A stretch of 64,000 bases of DNA from Psychrobacter pygoscelis. Its GTDB lineage: Bacteria > Pseudomonadota > Gammaproteobacteria > Pseudomonadales > Moraxellaceae. Positions 35,527 to 45,899 of this stretch are shown here, one piece after another. Each line of letters opens with the position of its first letter. The stretch's first letter is position 1. Below the pieces are notes generated by a model. It was not told where the DNA came from. It ran no database searches and saw only the letters and a program-made list of their open reading frames with translations. Location of the stretch: contig NZ_RQRU01000005.1 of NCBI RefSeq assembly GCF_004335015.1, positions 1-64,000 on the forward strand, written 5' to 3'. The translations under genes and the position numbers were made by a program.

Positions 35527-35721
35527 AACTTATCCTTATAACATCTTCAAAGTGCTGTATTTCAAAGCACAGCATCTTAGGATAAGCTTGATTAAGATTA
35601 GGTATTTTCTCTGTATCTATTGCTTACTACTATAGTAGCTATTTCTAACTGCTATCCATCGCCGCTGCAATATACCTGCCCTATTTTATTAATCAATTTT
35701 TGTTATTGGCTGGTCATGCCT

Positions 35722-36348
35722 TTATATAACCCCTGCTTTTAACTGCATCACCCCGTCATCAGAGATATCTAGTCGATATACTACGGTATTGTACATCGGC
35801 ATCGCTGTCTGAAACTGGCGAAACTTTTGCATATCAGCATTATCATTCAAAGTGCAGCCAAGCAGTCGCCATGCCAGCAGCCCAATCCATTGACCGTGAC
35901 TGAAGCATAGGCTGTTATGCTTAAGCTTAGGCGCAGTAGCAATAAAGCCATCGATGCGCGCCAAAAACTCTGCAAAGGTATCGGCATCCTCCGCATCGCG
36001 ATGATTCACATCAGCAGTCAGCCAATATGCTTGGGCGAGCTTGCTGCGCTCTTTACCCATTAAACCTTTAACTGTCGCAAACCCCAAGCAGCTCAGCTCA
36101 TTTAATAGCTCAAGCTGCTGCGCTGCCAGCTGATAGTGTTCACAAAAGGGCTGGGCGGTTTGCTGAGTGCGTAGCATCTGTGAGCAATAAATCGCCGATG
36201 GGGTGGGCAGTGCAGCTTGCCACTTAGCACATAGCTTTTTGGCTTGCTCCATGCCTTGATCGGTAATGGGCACAGTCTTGTCTGGCATTGACTCCGCTCC
36301 AGTATTGGCAAGGCTTTGACCATGTCTAATAATATAAATTGACTTCAT
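35722..36348 (-). CDS. Histidine phosphatase family protein
   Basis: Phosphoglycerate-mutase-like phosphatase of 208 residues. The catalytic RHG motif is at IIRHGQSLAN near the N-terminus, and the second His is in CFSHGQWIGLL near residue 160. Substrate is not predictable from the sequence; SixA-, GpmB- and CobC-type roles are all possible. It stands alone between the DUF305 and MltB-type genes, with a 195-base gap to the former. Confidence 0.85.
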   Translation of the reverse strand: MKSIYIIRHGQSLANTGAESMPDKTVPITDQGMEQAKKLCAKWQAALPTPSAIYCSQMLRTQQTAQPFCEHYQLAAQQLELLNELSCLGFATVKGLMGKERSKLAQAYWLTADVNHRDAEDADTFAEFLARIDGFIATAPKLKHNSLCFSHGQWIGLLAWRLLGCTLNDNADMQKFRQFQTAMPMYNTVVYRLDISDDGVMQLKAGVI

Positions 36349-36643
36349 AGACGTCTCTCTAGTTATACTTTGGAAGATAAGTTAAGCAATAATTAACTTA
36401 ATCATAAAGTTGCAGCTGACTATATTACTATTAAGCGCATATTGATGCTCAATTGTTACTGCCCGGCTTCCTTGATGTAGGATAATCGCCTTACTTAACC
36501 CATCGACATTATTCGTATTTGTTGCTACAGTCGTTTTAATTATTTTGCTGCCGACTAAGCATAATAGTCGTGGCGCTTCTTCCAGATTCTCGTGTGCAAA
36601 TTGACCCAATTCTGCTAATCGTTATTTACAATTGAGACCCTTT

Positions 36644-37972
36644 ATGATGTTAAAAAAGCAATATATTGCCATTCTTCCTGTGCTATTAGCTTCTGGCTGT
36701 GCAACCCAGCAGGTGGTACAACAGCCCAAGCCCGTTCGTCATGGCAACGTTCAGATTACGCAAAAGCAAACCGTAAGAGTAAAGCCTGCCCCTGTGGTCA
36801 TTGAGCAAAAGCCGACAGTAACGGTTCAACCAACCACGCCGCCGCCAGCACCGCAGCCAACTTACCGTAGCTTTTATGACTGGAAGAATGACTTCTCAAA
36901 TCGTGCCATAGCGGCAGGTTATAACCCCTCAGACGTCCAGCGCTTACTCGGTAGTGCTCAGCTCAACACACAAGTTATCTCTTTAGATTCAGGTCAGCCA
37001 GAGTTTTCTAAAATGCCTTGGGATTATGCCGACTCAGCAGTGTCCGATGCGCGCGTGAATAATGGCCGCAGTAAGTTTGCCGAGCAGCGCTCTTATTTAT
37101 CTCAGTTAGAGTCGCGCTATGGAGTGAATGCAGAAATCGTCGCAGCGATTTGGGGTATGGAGTCAGCGTACGGGGCAGTCACCGGCAAGAGCGATTTACC
37201 AAGTGCACTCGCCAGCCTCGCCTATGACGGTCGTCGTCAGGAGTTCGCTGAGACGCAGCTATTGTCTCTTATTCAGCTGCTTCAGCGCGGTGATGTCTAT
37301 TGGTCACAGTTGCAAGGTTCTTGGGCAGGCGGCATGGGGCAGACACAGTTTATCCCAGGTACTTGGCTTGCCGAAGGCGTCGATGGTGACGGCGATGGTC
37401 ATCGTAATCCATGGTCAACGGCGGACGCCTTGGCCTCAACTGCCAGCTATTTGAGCAACTCGGGCTGGGTCCGAGGCTTAGCGCCATTTTATGAAGTGAG
37501 CTTGCCTGCCGCGTTTGACTACAATACCGTCGCGACCAGGCGCTCGTTTGCCGAATGGCGGGCACTTGGCGTCTCCCCAATTGATGGCGCCTATCTTGAC
37601 TCAGGTACCCAGCTTGAGCTTTGGCTACCAGCAGGTAAGGATGGCCCTGCCCTGCTGCTTAGTCCAAACTTTGATGTGATTAAGGTGTATAACAATTCTT
37701 CAAACTATGCCCTTGGGGTAAGCTTACTGGGCAAGGCTATCGCCGGTCAAGGCGGCCTGCAAAAGTCATGGCCGCGTTATGAGCGTCCGCTATCTACCAT
37801 TCAGGTGACGAATCTACAGCAGCGACTCACAAGCGCAGGTTACGATACCAAGGGCGCAGACGGCATCATCGGTAGCAATACGCGTAAGGCATTCGCACGT
37901 TGGCAGGCCGATAACGGTCAAACCCCAGATGGCTTCATCACGCAGCGCAGTGCCTCCTCACTGATTTGGTGA
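36644..37972 (+). CDS. mltB: MltB-type lytic murein transglycosylase, lipoprotein
   Basis: Outer-membrane-anchored lytic transglycosylase that cleaves peptidoglycan between MurNAc and GlcNAc, forming 1,6-anhydro products. The N-terminus has a lipobox LASGC after MLKKQYIAILPVLL. A Pro/Val/Gln-rich linker leads to the catalytic domain with its Glu in AIWGMESAYG, then GGMGQTQFIPGTW. The C-terminus is a peptidoglycan-binding domain (LQQRLTSAGYDTKGADGIIG and FARWQADNG). The anhydro-product links it to anmK in recycling. Start: ATG 36644 or 36647; a TTG frame begins at 36632. A terminator follows at 38071. Confidence 0.92.
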   Translation: MMLKKQYIAILPVLLASGCATQQVVQQPKPVRHGNVQITQKQTVRVKPAPVVIEQKPTVTVQPTTPPPAPQPTYRSFYDWKNDFSNRAIAAGYNPSDVQRLLGSAQLNTQVISLDSGQPEFSKMPWDYADSAVSDARVNNGRSKFAEQRSYLSQLESRYGVNAEIVAAIWGMESAYGAVTGKSDLPSALASLAYDGRRQEFAETQLLSLIQLLQRGDVYWSQLQGSWAGGMGQTQFIPGTWLAEGVDGDGDGHRNPWSTADALASTASYLSNSGWVRGLAPFYEVSLPAAFDYNTVATRRSFAEWRALGVSPIDGAYLDSGTQLELWLPAGKDGPALLLSPNFDVIKVYNNSSNYALGVSLLGKAIAGQGGLQKSWPRYERPLSTIQVTNLQQRLTSAGYDTKGADGIIGSNTRKAFARWQADNGQTPDGFITQRSASSLIW

Positions 37973-38070
37973 AGACGCTCTGCTTCACGCGTTTTAAAGC
38001 GCGCGTGGCTGCTGTCAAGGCGATAGTTAGTCAAGACAGAGAAGCAAACATTAAGTTAAATTTATAAAAT

Positions 38071-38111
38071 AAAGCGCCCAGCAAATTGCCGATTATGCTG
38101 GGCGCTTTTTT
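38071..38111. terminator. Bidirectional terminator between mltB and tesB
   Basis: AAAGCGCCCAGCA and TGCTGGGCGCTTT form a perfect 13-bp stem with a 12-base loop, with A's before and T's after. It ends mltB on the plus strand and tesB on the minus strand. Confidence 0.92.
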
Positions 38112-38194
38112 GTTTAATAGCTAATTTTAATAGCGTGGTTTGCTAGCACACTATCTGATTTGTGTAAGAATTAACCTCTGCATCGACGTCTAAC

Positions 38195-39088
38195 CTAGCG
38201 TCTTAACCGCATCAAGCCTTCTTGTTGCACGGTAGCAACCAGCTTGCCATCTTGCCAAAACTGACCATGGTTTAGCCCTTTGGCACTTGACGTGGTATCG
38301 CACCACATGTCATACAATAGCCAGTTATTAATATCAAACGAGCGGTGGAAATGCATGGAGTGGTCGATACTAGCCGCTTGCAAGCCTTTGGTCATAAAGC
38401 TAATACCATGGGGCATAAGGCCTGTACCCACTAAATAGAAATCAGAGGCGAAAGCCAATAGCGCCTGCTGAATGGCGATGGGCTGCTCTCCTAGCTGCTG
38501 GATACGAAGCCAGTTTGCCTGCTTGGGTTTCATCGGCTCAGGGTGGATAGGGTCGCGTGGCTTCACCGGCTTAATCTCAACATGACGCCGCCGCATAAAC
38601 CGCGCTTGCAGCGCCTCTGGGATATTACCCACATACTCTTCTTTGAGCTCTTGCTCTGCCAATAGGTCATCTGGGGGTGGATAGACGGGCATATCTTCTT
38701 GATACTCCAGCCCAGACTCTGCATCCGAAAATGATGCAATCATCGAAAAGATAACCTGCTCAGTAACATTGCCTTCGCTATCGTCTTTGTACTGCACTGC
38801 TGTCACCTGACGCGCAGATAAGGTGCGGCCATCACGCAAGCGGCGGACTTGATACTCCACTGGACGGGCGATATCACCACCGCGCAGAAAATAACTGTGA
38901 AAAGAGTGACAGGGTTTATCTTCCTCTAGTGTCTTAGCCGCTGCCATCAAGGCTTGTGCCAGTACCTGACCACCAAAGATACGCTGACCGACATAGTCAT
39001 GACTCTGCCCTTCAAATACATCAGGGCTAAGCTCTTCTAAGCTGACCGTCTTTAATAGTTGATCGACCAGCGCAGCATAATCAGGCAT
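38195..39088 (-). CDS. tesB: Acyl-CoA thioesterase II
   Basis: Hydrolyses acyl-CoA to free fatty acid and CoA in the cytosol. The 297-residue protein is a double hotdog. The N-terminal half shows YVGQRIFGGQVLAQALMAA and FHSYFLRGGD; the C-terminal half shows HSMHFHRSFDINNWLLYDMW. The C-terminal QFWQDGKLVATVQQEGLMRLR is the usual TesB end, with Asp, Thr and Gln catalytic positions expected there. Downstream is a strong terminator shared with mltB. rapA lies upstream on the same strand with a 151-base gap. Confidence 0.93.
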   Translation of the reverse strand: MPDYAALVDQLLKTVSLEELSPDVFEGQSHDYVGQRIFGGQVLAQALMAAAKTLEEDKPCHSFHSYFLRGGDIARPVEYQVRRLRDGRTLSARQVTAVQYKDDSEGNVTEQVIFSMIASFSDAESGLEYQEDMPVYPPPDDLLAEQELKEEYVGNIPEALQARFMRRRHVEIKPVKPRDPIHPEPMKPKQANWLRIQQLGEQPIAIQQALLAFASDFYLVGTGLMPHGISFMTKGLQAASIDHSMHFHRSFDINNWLLYDMWCDTTSSAKGLNHGQFWQDGKLVATVQQEGLMRLRR

Positions 39089-39239
39089 GGTGGGGTCTCC
39101 GTATACTTAAAATGGTAATTCGATAATCCCCCCTCAATTAAGAGGGGCGGATAGATAAGCTCTAAATCAGCCAGTCAATAGACTACTACTGACTATGTAA
39201 CATACACCGCAAGGGCTGTTATACCTGTCACTGACAGTC

Positions 39240-42122
39240 CTAAGGCTTAACTGCAACTAAAACACGGATTGAATCCGGTACCAAAGATAACTGCTCCAGC
39301 GCCTGCTCACCCTGAGCTTTTAGACTCTCTAATCGCTCAATCTCTTCAGGTCGTACATTAGGGTTGATACTATGCAGATGCTTTAGGCGACCAATCTCAC
39401 GTTGCCACTGTTGGCTAAAGCGAGTACGGGCCTCTGTACCGATACTATCAAGCTTTCCCTGTGCAATTTTTTTGGCATCATGGTATCGCGCTTCTATTAC
39501 CTCGCTACGCACTTTGACGACTTGCCGCGCTCGGTTCTTATCCAAGCGCTCAATATGCGGCATTATCATGTCGGCACTGATACGATCCGATAGATCACCA
39601 CCTTGCTCACTAATAAAGACACGCAAGTTCTGCACAGGCAGGGTAGCAGGTAGGTTCAAGAGCTTGGGAGCAATGGCTTGCACACGGAAGTTAACCTCTA
39701 ACATCAGCATCCCTTGAGGCATCGCCGCACTTTTGAGCATAGCGACTGAGGTATTACCAAAGGTTCCTGAGCTTGCCAGCTCATAGATAGTCTGAATTAG
39801 TGGATGCTCATGGGTGAGATACTCCATATCCTCACGCAGCAAGGCCTGCTTGCGATCGAAGGTCAGCGTCATCCCATCCTCACCAATTGGCAATCCTTCG
39901 ACGTAGTCGTGGCTTTGACTGCTATCAATAGGAGGAATCACCCACGATCCATCACGCTGCAAGCTGTGCTCTATATTGGCCGACGCCAAAAACCGCTCTA
40001 CAAACTGCGGTAGGATATTGTGGTGGTCAAAGTCGTACATCGCTGCCGCTATCCTACCCGCTACTCGGGGACGGCATGAGTTATACTCCAGCAGACGATC
40101 GCGTCCTGACTGTAGCCGAGCCTCTAGCTCTTGCCTAGTGGCCTGCGCCTCTTCAATCAGGGCGTCAAGGGCGAGAGCATTGTCTGGTACTGAGCCTTCT
40201 AACAAAGGCTTTAAATCCAAAATGTACTGCTCTTGCACACTTTGCGCAGTAGGAGAGATATGGTTAAAGATATTGAGCGCACTATCATACCACTGGTAAA
40301 GTCGCTCTTGCGCCGTTCCTTGAATATACGGCACATGCAGAGTGATTTTTTCAGCCTGACCGATTCTATCTAAACGGCCGATACGCTGCTCTAAAGTATC
40401 TGGATTGGCGGGCAAATCCCAGAGTATTAAGTGACTGGCAAACTGAAAGTTGCGACCCTCAGAGCCAATCTCAGAGCATAGCAGTATCTGAGCGCCCTCA
40501 ATATCCGCAAAGAATGCCGCAGCTTGGTCTCTTTCGAGCAGACTCATCTGCTCAGTAAAGATAGCCGTCTTAATCCCTGCATGTAGTCGTAATACCGCTT
40601 CTAAACTCTCAATCGTGGCCCCGCTTCGAGCAATAAGCAGTACTTTTTGATGCTTAAGCTCACCTTTGAGGATATCGATGAGCCAAGGTACCCTAGGGTC
40701 ATCTTCTAACCAGCCACCATCAGGTTGCGACTCTTCACTCCACAGCTGCTCACGCAGCTTGCCAGTCGTCTGATAGCTGTCCACCCAAGTCTCAGGCAGT
40801 GGTAAAGGGTGCGGCTGCGCCCTTCGACCATAAAACCCTTGCACGCTATCACGAGTATTGCGAAATAGTACACGGCCTGTGCCATGACGATCTAGCAGCT
40901 CGTTAAGCGCATGGGTGCGCAGCTTATCATCTTCATTAATCGCCGCCAACTCACTGCCACTAAGACCCAATAACCCCGATAGAGCAGAGATTTGCGCTTC
41001 TGACAGAGGCTTATCGGCGATTAAGACGCTTGCGACGGCGGCCGTATCAGCAAAGGCTTCTTGACTGGCAATGAAGTCATCAAGGTCATCAAAACGATCT
41101 GGGTCTAATAAGCGCAGGCGCGCAAAGTGGCTTTGTAGTCCTAGCTGCTCCGGGGTAGCTGTTAGTAGTAACATACCTGGTGTCTCATGGGCAAAGTCAG
41201 CAATAAGCTCGTACTTATCATTGCCGCCTTGCTCGCTATCCCAGTGCAGATGATGCGCCTCATCCACCACCAGCAGATCGAAGCCTGCTTCCATAGCTTG
41301 CTCGTACAGATCATCATGATCAAGGAGCAAGTCAAGACTGGCGATAATACACTGCTCAGTTGCAAAGACGTTTTGCTCTGGATCATGCTCTTTAATCGCC
41401 GCCGTTCGCACCAGATCAAATAGGGCAAAGTTCAGATTAAAACGACGACGCATCTCTATCATCCATTGATACTGCAAGCTGTCCGGTACGAGTATCAGTA
41501 CTCGCTCCGCTCGCCCTGTAATCAGCTGCTGATGAATGATTAGTCCGGCCTCAACGGTCTTACCAAGACCTACCTCATCTGCGAGGAGTACCCTTGGCGC
41601 GATACGCTTACCTACTTCGTGGGCAATATACAGTTGATGCTCGATGATATCGACGCGAGCGCCCATTAGCCCTCGCAGTGGATGGCCTGCCAGTGCCGAC
41701 TGCATACGTAGAATATCTTGACGCAGCTCATACCAATCGCCGCGTTCAATACGGCCAGCGAGCAGACGCTCAAGGGGTTTGGCCAGCGTAATATTGGCTG
41801 CTAACCGAGTCTCCATAATGCCTTTCTCAATACCATCAACGTGATATTTAATCACGCCCATGACCTCATCAACAGCCGTGACAATATGGGTCTGCCCATC
41901 TTGATCTGTGATCTTATCACCGACTTTGAACACTACCCGGGACAGTGGTGCAGAGTTTTTGGCATAGACCCTTGTCTCCTCACTTTGAGGAAATAAGATA
42001 TGGACACAACGATCGTCCACATCAATCACGATACCGAGTCCTAGCTCAGATTCAGTATCAGATAGATAGCGTTGTCCGACGGCAAAATCGGCATTGTGTA
42101 CAGAAGAGGCAGAGATAGTCAT
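39240..42122 (-). CDS. rapA: RNA polymerase-associated helicase RapA
   Basis: SWI2/SNF2-type ATPase that binds RNA polymerase and helps recycle it after transcription. The 960-residue protein has an N-terminal KOW-like beta domain, then Walker A in LLADEVGLGKTVEAGLI, the DEAH box in VVDEAHHLHW, and LLTATPEQLG. The second helicase lobe shows SEIGSEGRNFQFA and EQRIGRLDRIGQ. The C-terminus has the RapA-specific domain. A long gap lies upstream before the D-2-hydroxyacid dehydrogenase gene. Confidence 0.93.
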   Translation of the reverse strand: MTISASSVHNADFAVGQRYLSDTESELGLGIVIDVDDRCVHILFPQSEETRVYAKNSAPLSRVVFKVGDKITDQDGQTHIVTAVDEVMGVIKYHVDGIEKGIMETRLAANITLAKPLERLLAGRIERGDWYELRQDILRMQSALAGHPLRGLMGARVDIIEHQLYIAHEVGKRIAPRVLLADEVGLGKTVEAGLIIHQQLITGRAERVLILVPDSLQYQWMIEMRRRFNLNFALFDLVRTAAIKEHDPEQNVFATEQCIIASLDLLLDHDDLYEQAMEAGFDLLVVDEAHHLHWDSEQGGNDKYELIADFAHETPGMLLLTATPEQLGLQSHFARLRLLDPDRFDDLDDFIASQEAFADTAAVASVLIADKPLSEAQISALSGLLGLSGSELAAINEDDKLRTHALNELLDRHGTGRVLFRNTRDSVQGFYGRRAQPHPLPLPETWVDSYQTTGKLREQLWSEESQPDGGWLEDDPRVPWLIDILKGELKHQKVLLIARSGATIESLEAVLRLHAGIKTAIFTEQMSLLERDQAAAFFADIEGAQILLCSEIGSEGRNFQFASHLILWDLPANPDTLEQRIGRLDRIGQAEKITLHVPYIQGTAQERLYQWYDSALNIFNHISPTAQSVQEQYILDLKPLLEGSVPDNALALDALIEEAQATRQELEARLQSGRDRLLEYNSCRPRVAGRIAAAMYDFDHHNILPQFVERFLASANIEHSLQRDGSWVIPPIDSSQSHDYVEGLPIGEDGMTLTFDRKQALLREDMEYLTHEHPLIQTIYELASSGTFGNTSVAMLKSAAMPQGMLMLEVNFRVQAIAPKLLNLPATLPVQNLRVFISEQGGDLSDRISADMIMPHIERLDKNRARQVVKVRSEVIEARYHDAKKIAQGKLDSIGTEARTRFSQQWQREIGRLKHLHSINPNVRPEEIERLESLKAQGEQALEQLSLVPDSIRVLVAVKP

Positions 42123-43023
42123 AAGTTAGAATCTTGTGTGCTTAGCGAGTAAAAATAACAAAAATGAATCAATGACGAATCATATAAAACTGAATGCGCG
42201 GCATGAGAGCAGCGAAGACTTAACGATTATATAACGCTAGGGGGTTTATGTGTGCGCTCGCGCAGATTTTCAAGGGCATTATTATTGTTGTGGCTATCAG
42301 TAGTGGTAATCTGTAATAAGATTATAAATAATGATTATGCTGCTGTTTTCAGACTAAAGTGGAATACCAGGATTGATTATTAAGGGTTCAAATTAGGGCG
42401 AGCACTGTGAAGAAATCGACTTTAACACTGGCCTATACTTTACACCGCTTAGCCTAGCTACGGCTTTCTATTGTCACTGATTAACTGTCTACTAGCACAA
42501 TTTAACAGCCTAACTATTTATTAATACTATTTAACTATTATTTAATAACCGTTACTTTGATCAATATTGCTTGTAATTATTCTTTGGTTTAATGATATAG
42601 GCTATTGAAAAATTAAATTCTGTTGATAAAGTAACCTGAGGGATGATATTGCTGAGCAAGCTGGTCTTGACAATGTTATCGCTGAGTACAGTCAACCAAC
42701 TATAAAACACCCTATGAGATGAGTGCCTAGTATAATCAAGCCATTTTATATTTGACATAACGTCGCTGGAATAGATTTATGCTCGCCTCAGTCACCACAT
42801 GACTTCTAGCCCGTGAATTTATACCAGCTACTCTTTTACGTATCAGTTTTAAATAGAATTAACTACAATACTTTACTTGTTAGCTGCCAGATTAGCTCAA
42901 GACTACATCAGTTACTGCTAATGGCTCAGTAGTAGATTTGGTGCGGGTTAACCAGTAGGATACATTTAAAATAAGCGGACTTTACTACTCTTGAGGATAG
43001 TTAATTAATCAAAAGGACATCTT
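42123..43023. other. Large gap of 900 bases without a gene
   Basis: The longest non-coding stretch of the window, between divergent rapA and the dehydrogenase gene. Both promoters should lie in it. A minus-strand frame of 65 codons (42561-42758) lacks a ribosome-binding site and coding bias. A 30-codon plus-strand stretch near 42633-42720 reads like protein (DDIAEQAGLDNVIAEYSQP) but has no start, so it could be a decayed gene fragment or chance. I see no RNA gene. Confidence 0.4.
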
Positions 43024-43965
43024 ATGAAAGCTGTATTTTTGGACCGAGGTACTTTTTTGGACAGTGTTGACTTGCCAGCACCAGAAGGTATTAGCGATTA
43101 TCAAGTATTTGAAGCCACGCCGCAAGAGGATGACATTATTATCGAGCGCTGCCAAGATGCCGATATCCTCATTACCAATAAAGTTAAGATTACCCGTAGC
43201 ATTATTGAGCAGCTACCCAATCTCAAACTCATCCAACTCACAGCGACTGGGATGAACAATGTCGACAAAGACGCTTGTGAGGCACAAGACATCACTGTCT
43301 ATAATGTCGCAGGTTACGCGGTAAAAAGCGTGCCTGAACATACCTTTATGCTGATGCTTAACGCTATGCGTGCTGGACTGTACTACCATAATAAGGTCGT
43401 GGATGGCAGCTGGCAACGAGACGGTAAATTTTGCTTGTTGGACATTCCGCTAATAGATTTAGAAGGTAAGACGCTAGGCATCATTGGTATCGGTACGATA
43501 GGCAAAAGGGTTAGCGAAATCGCCCAAGCCTTTGGTATGAATGTACTGTGGGCAGAGCACCAAGGTCGCGAGCCGCGAGACAGCGACTACACAGCTTTTG
43601 ATGAAGTATTGGCGCGCTCAGAGGTGATTAGTCTGCATTGCCCACTGACTGAGGCGACTGAACATCTTATTAACGCTGAGACCTTAAGTCAGATGCAGCA
43701 GCAGCCTATCATCGTCAATGCGGCGCGCGGCGCTATCGTCGATAGCCAAGCGCTGGTAGATGCCATTAATGATGAGCAAATCCTAGGCTATGCGACCGAT
43801 GTATTCGAACAAGAGCCTATCGCAGAGGATGATCCGCTACTTAGCATTAGCGACCATCCCCGTGTGGTATTTAGTCCACATAACGCTTGGGGCAGCGTTG
43901 CCGCTCAAGAGAAACTGTGGAAGATATTAAGCAAGCAAGTGAGTGAATTTATTACAAAAAGCTAG
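43024..43965 (+). CDS. D-2-hydroxyacid dehydrogenase
   Basis: NAD-dependent D-isomer 2-hydroxyacid dehydrogenase of 313 residues, possibly a hydroxypyruvate/glyoxylate reductase (HprA-like). The Rossmann GxGxxG signature is GIIGIGTIGKRV near 150. The catalytic residues show as VNAARGAIVD (Arg), FEQEPIAEDDPL (Glu) and SPHNAWGS (His), the last with the HprA-like His-Asn. Substrate is inferred, since several 2-ketoacid reductases share this fold. It has a good AAAAGGACA ribosome-binding site and stands alone, convergent with the monooxygenase gene, 38 bases between stops. Confidence 0.88.
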   Translation: MKAVFLDRGTFLDSVDLPAPEGISDYQVFEATPQEDDIIIERCQDADILITNKVKITRSIIEQLPNLKLIQLTATGMNNVDKDACEAQDITVYNVAGYAVKSVPEHTFMLMLNAMRAGLYYHNKVVDGSWQRDGKFCLLDIPLIDLEGKTLGIIGIGTIGKRVSEIAQAFGMNVLWAEHQGREPRDSDYTAFDEVLARSEVISLHCPLTEATEHLINAETLSQMQQQPIIVNAARGAIVDSQALVDAINDEQILGYATDVFEQEPIAEDDPLLSISDHPRVVFSPHNAWGSVAAQEKLWKILSKQVSEFITKS

Positions 43966-44003
43966 ATTCAGTATTTAAGTCAAACCAGTCAATCACTTTA
44001 CGC

Positions 44004-45674
44004 TCAGCGCTCAAAGCTGAGCCACTCATCATTAATGCTACGATATTTCAGCATGATTCTATCGGTCAAATAGTTATTGGTGACCAGCCATGGATAGCGG
44101 TCACCTTGTTTGGGCAATGTATCCTTAGCCCGCTGGATATAGCCAGCACTTAGTGCCCCCATGATGGTATCAGGCTGACGCTTGACTGACTCGCCTGAGC
44201 TAGACTGTGCTTGGGCGGTGACTACATGGTAGCCATGACTGTGCATATAGTGCAAGAGTCGCTGCACATAGTCGCAGGCCAGATCAATCTTTAGCGTCCA
44301 AGAGGCATTAGTGTAGCCAAACAGCATGGCCATGTTGGGCACATCTTCGATTAGTACAGCCTTATAAGTCATACGCTCGCCCACCGCAACTGCTTCACCA
44401 TCAATACTGACCGTAGCGCCGCCTAACATCTGAAGGTTAAGGCCGGTCGCCGTGACGACAATATCTGCTTCAAGATATTTGCCTGACTTAAGCTTAATTC
44501 CTGACTCGGTAAAACGCTCAATCTCATCTGTTACGATCGCCGCTCGATCTGACTGTAGCGCTGCAAATAGATCCCCGTCAGGCACGGCGCAAAGGCGCTC
44601 ATCCCAAGGGTTATAGTCCGGCGTGAAGTGTGTCAATGAGACGCCACTGCCCTTAAGCTCTTGCTTTACCTTATGAGTCAGTATCGACTTCATAACTTTT
44701 GGCGCTGCCTTTGAAAATTGGTACAACCCCTGCTGGGTAAGAATATTCTTCCAGCGTACTAGGGTATAAGCACTTTGCTGACTCATATTTAGCCGCTGCG
44801 TCAGGATATCAACGCCATCATCGGTACTGGGTACAGTAGCGATATAGCTTGGCGAGCGCTGTAGCATTGTGACATGCGCTACCCTCTGACCGTCTTTGTC
44901 AGCCACTAACGCAGGCATTAAAGTTACTGCCGTCGCGCCGCTACCAATAATGACGACTTTTTTGTCATGATAATTGGTATCTTCTTGCCAATGCTGCGGA
45001 TGGATAATCTGACCCTGAAAGTCATCTTGACCCTTAAAGGTAGGCTCGTAACCGTTGTCATAATCATAATAGCCGGTAGCACCAATGACGAAGTTCGCGG
45101 TTAATTTTTGCTCAAGTCCAGTCTCACGGCTTATTAGTGTCGCCGTCCAGACCTTTTCATGGCTGCTCCATGCCAGATGCTGCACTTCGGTGTAAAAGCG
45201 AATGCTCGACTCTATCTGCGCCTCCTGCGCCGTCTGTTTAATATACTGCTTAATCGACTCGCCATCCGTTAAAGTCTTCTTACCTAGCCAAGGGCGATTG
45301 GCAAAGCCAAAGGTAAACATATCAGAGTCCGAGCGAATGCCCGGGTACTTGAATAAGTCCCACGTCCCGCCTAAGTCCGCGCGCTTCTCGACGACGATGA
45401 ACTTTTTATTACGCCCTTTACGCTGACTCGCTAGTTGCTGGCTATCCGACTGCTGCAGGTGGCAGGCCATATCAATGCCAGAGACACCAGCACCAATAAT
45501 GAGCACCTCATAATCAGCAATAGGTCGCGGTGAAGTCGGTTTCGCCTGAGCCTGAGATTGAGATTGCTGCTCAGAACCAAGACGCTGTTTGACACGCGCT
45601 AAGGTTTGCGGCAGTTCAACCAAACGCTCTCGGACTTTAAGATAAGTCTGCGTAGGTAATTGTGGAAGTAGCAT
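44004..45674 (-). CDS. Flavin-containing monooxygenase (Baeyer-Villiger type)
   Basis: FAD- and NADPH-dependent monooxygenase of 556 residues. The FAD motif is LIIGAGVSGIDMA near 57-69, and the NADPH motif is VVIIGSGATAVTL near 230. Between them, FQGQIIHPQHW is the FMO/BVMO fingerprint F-x-G-x3-H-x3-W. The late segment MLFGYTNASWTLK is also family-typical. It may oxygenate ketones or heteroatom compounds; its natural substrate is unknown. An N-terminal 55-residue Gln/Ser-rich region precedes the FAD domain. The gene reads toward the dehydrogenase gene and is preceded by a triple 16-bp repeat. Confidence 0.88.
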   Translation of the reverse strand: MLLPQLPTQTYLKVRERLVELPQTLARVKQRLGSEQQSQSQAQAKPTSPRPIADYEVLIIGAGVSGIDMACHLQQSDSQQLASQRKGRNKKFIVVEKRADLGGTWDLFKYPGIRSDSDMFTFGFANRPWLGKKTLTDGESIKQYIKQTAQEAQIESSIRFYTEVQHLAWSSHEKVWTATLISRETGLEQKLTANFVIGATGYYDYDNGYEPTFKGQDDFQGQIIHPQHWQEDTNYHDKKVVIIGSGATAVTLMPALVADKDGQRVAHVTMLQRSPSYIATVPSTDDGVDILTQRLNMSQQSAYTLVRWKNILTQQGLYQFSKAAPKVMKSILTHKVKQELKGSGVSLTHFTPDYNPWDERLCAVPDGDLFAALQSDRAAIVTDEIERFTESGIKLKSGKYLEADIVVTATGLNLQMLGGATVSIDGEAVAVGERMTYKAVLIEDVPNMAMLFGYTNASWTLKIDLACDYVQRLLHYMHSHGYHVVTAQAQSSSGESVKRQPDTIMGALSAGYIQRAKDTLPKQGDRYPWLVTNNYLTDRIMLKYRSINDEWLSFER

Positions 45675-45782
45675 AATTTCGTCCTTGAAAATTGCCTAAA
45701 GAAGCTATGAGATGAGCAGTATGATGGGATAAGTGCAACCTCCCTCTAAAGTGTCGTAAACATTTAAGATAGAGTGAGTAGT

Positions 45783-45830
45783 ACTGTAATTAAGTAAAAC
45801 TGTAATTAAGTAAAACTGTAATTAAGTAAA
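45783..45830. repeat. Three tandem copies of a 16-bp repeat
   Basis: ACTGTAATTAAGTAAA occurs three times exactly end to end (45783, 45799 and 45815), with a degenerate fourth start after it. It sits 110 bases upstream of the minus-strand monooxygenase gene and may be a variable-number repeat or iteron-like binding site. Confidence 0.85.
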
Positions 45831-45899
45831 ATTGCAGCGAAGTACACTACTCTAATATACGCGTCCTTGTTATGCCTGTCATCCTATACTGCTCTGACC

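Noticed and set aside
36382..36609. A 75-codon minus-strand frame upstream of mltB
   Set aside because: It has no clear ribosome-binding site or family and lies in the expected promoter region of the lytic transglycosylase gene.
42561..42758. A 65-codon minus-strand frame in the 900-base gap
   Set aside because: No ribosome-binding site, no recognisable domain, and composition like non-coding DNA.
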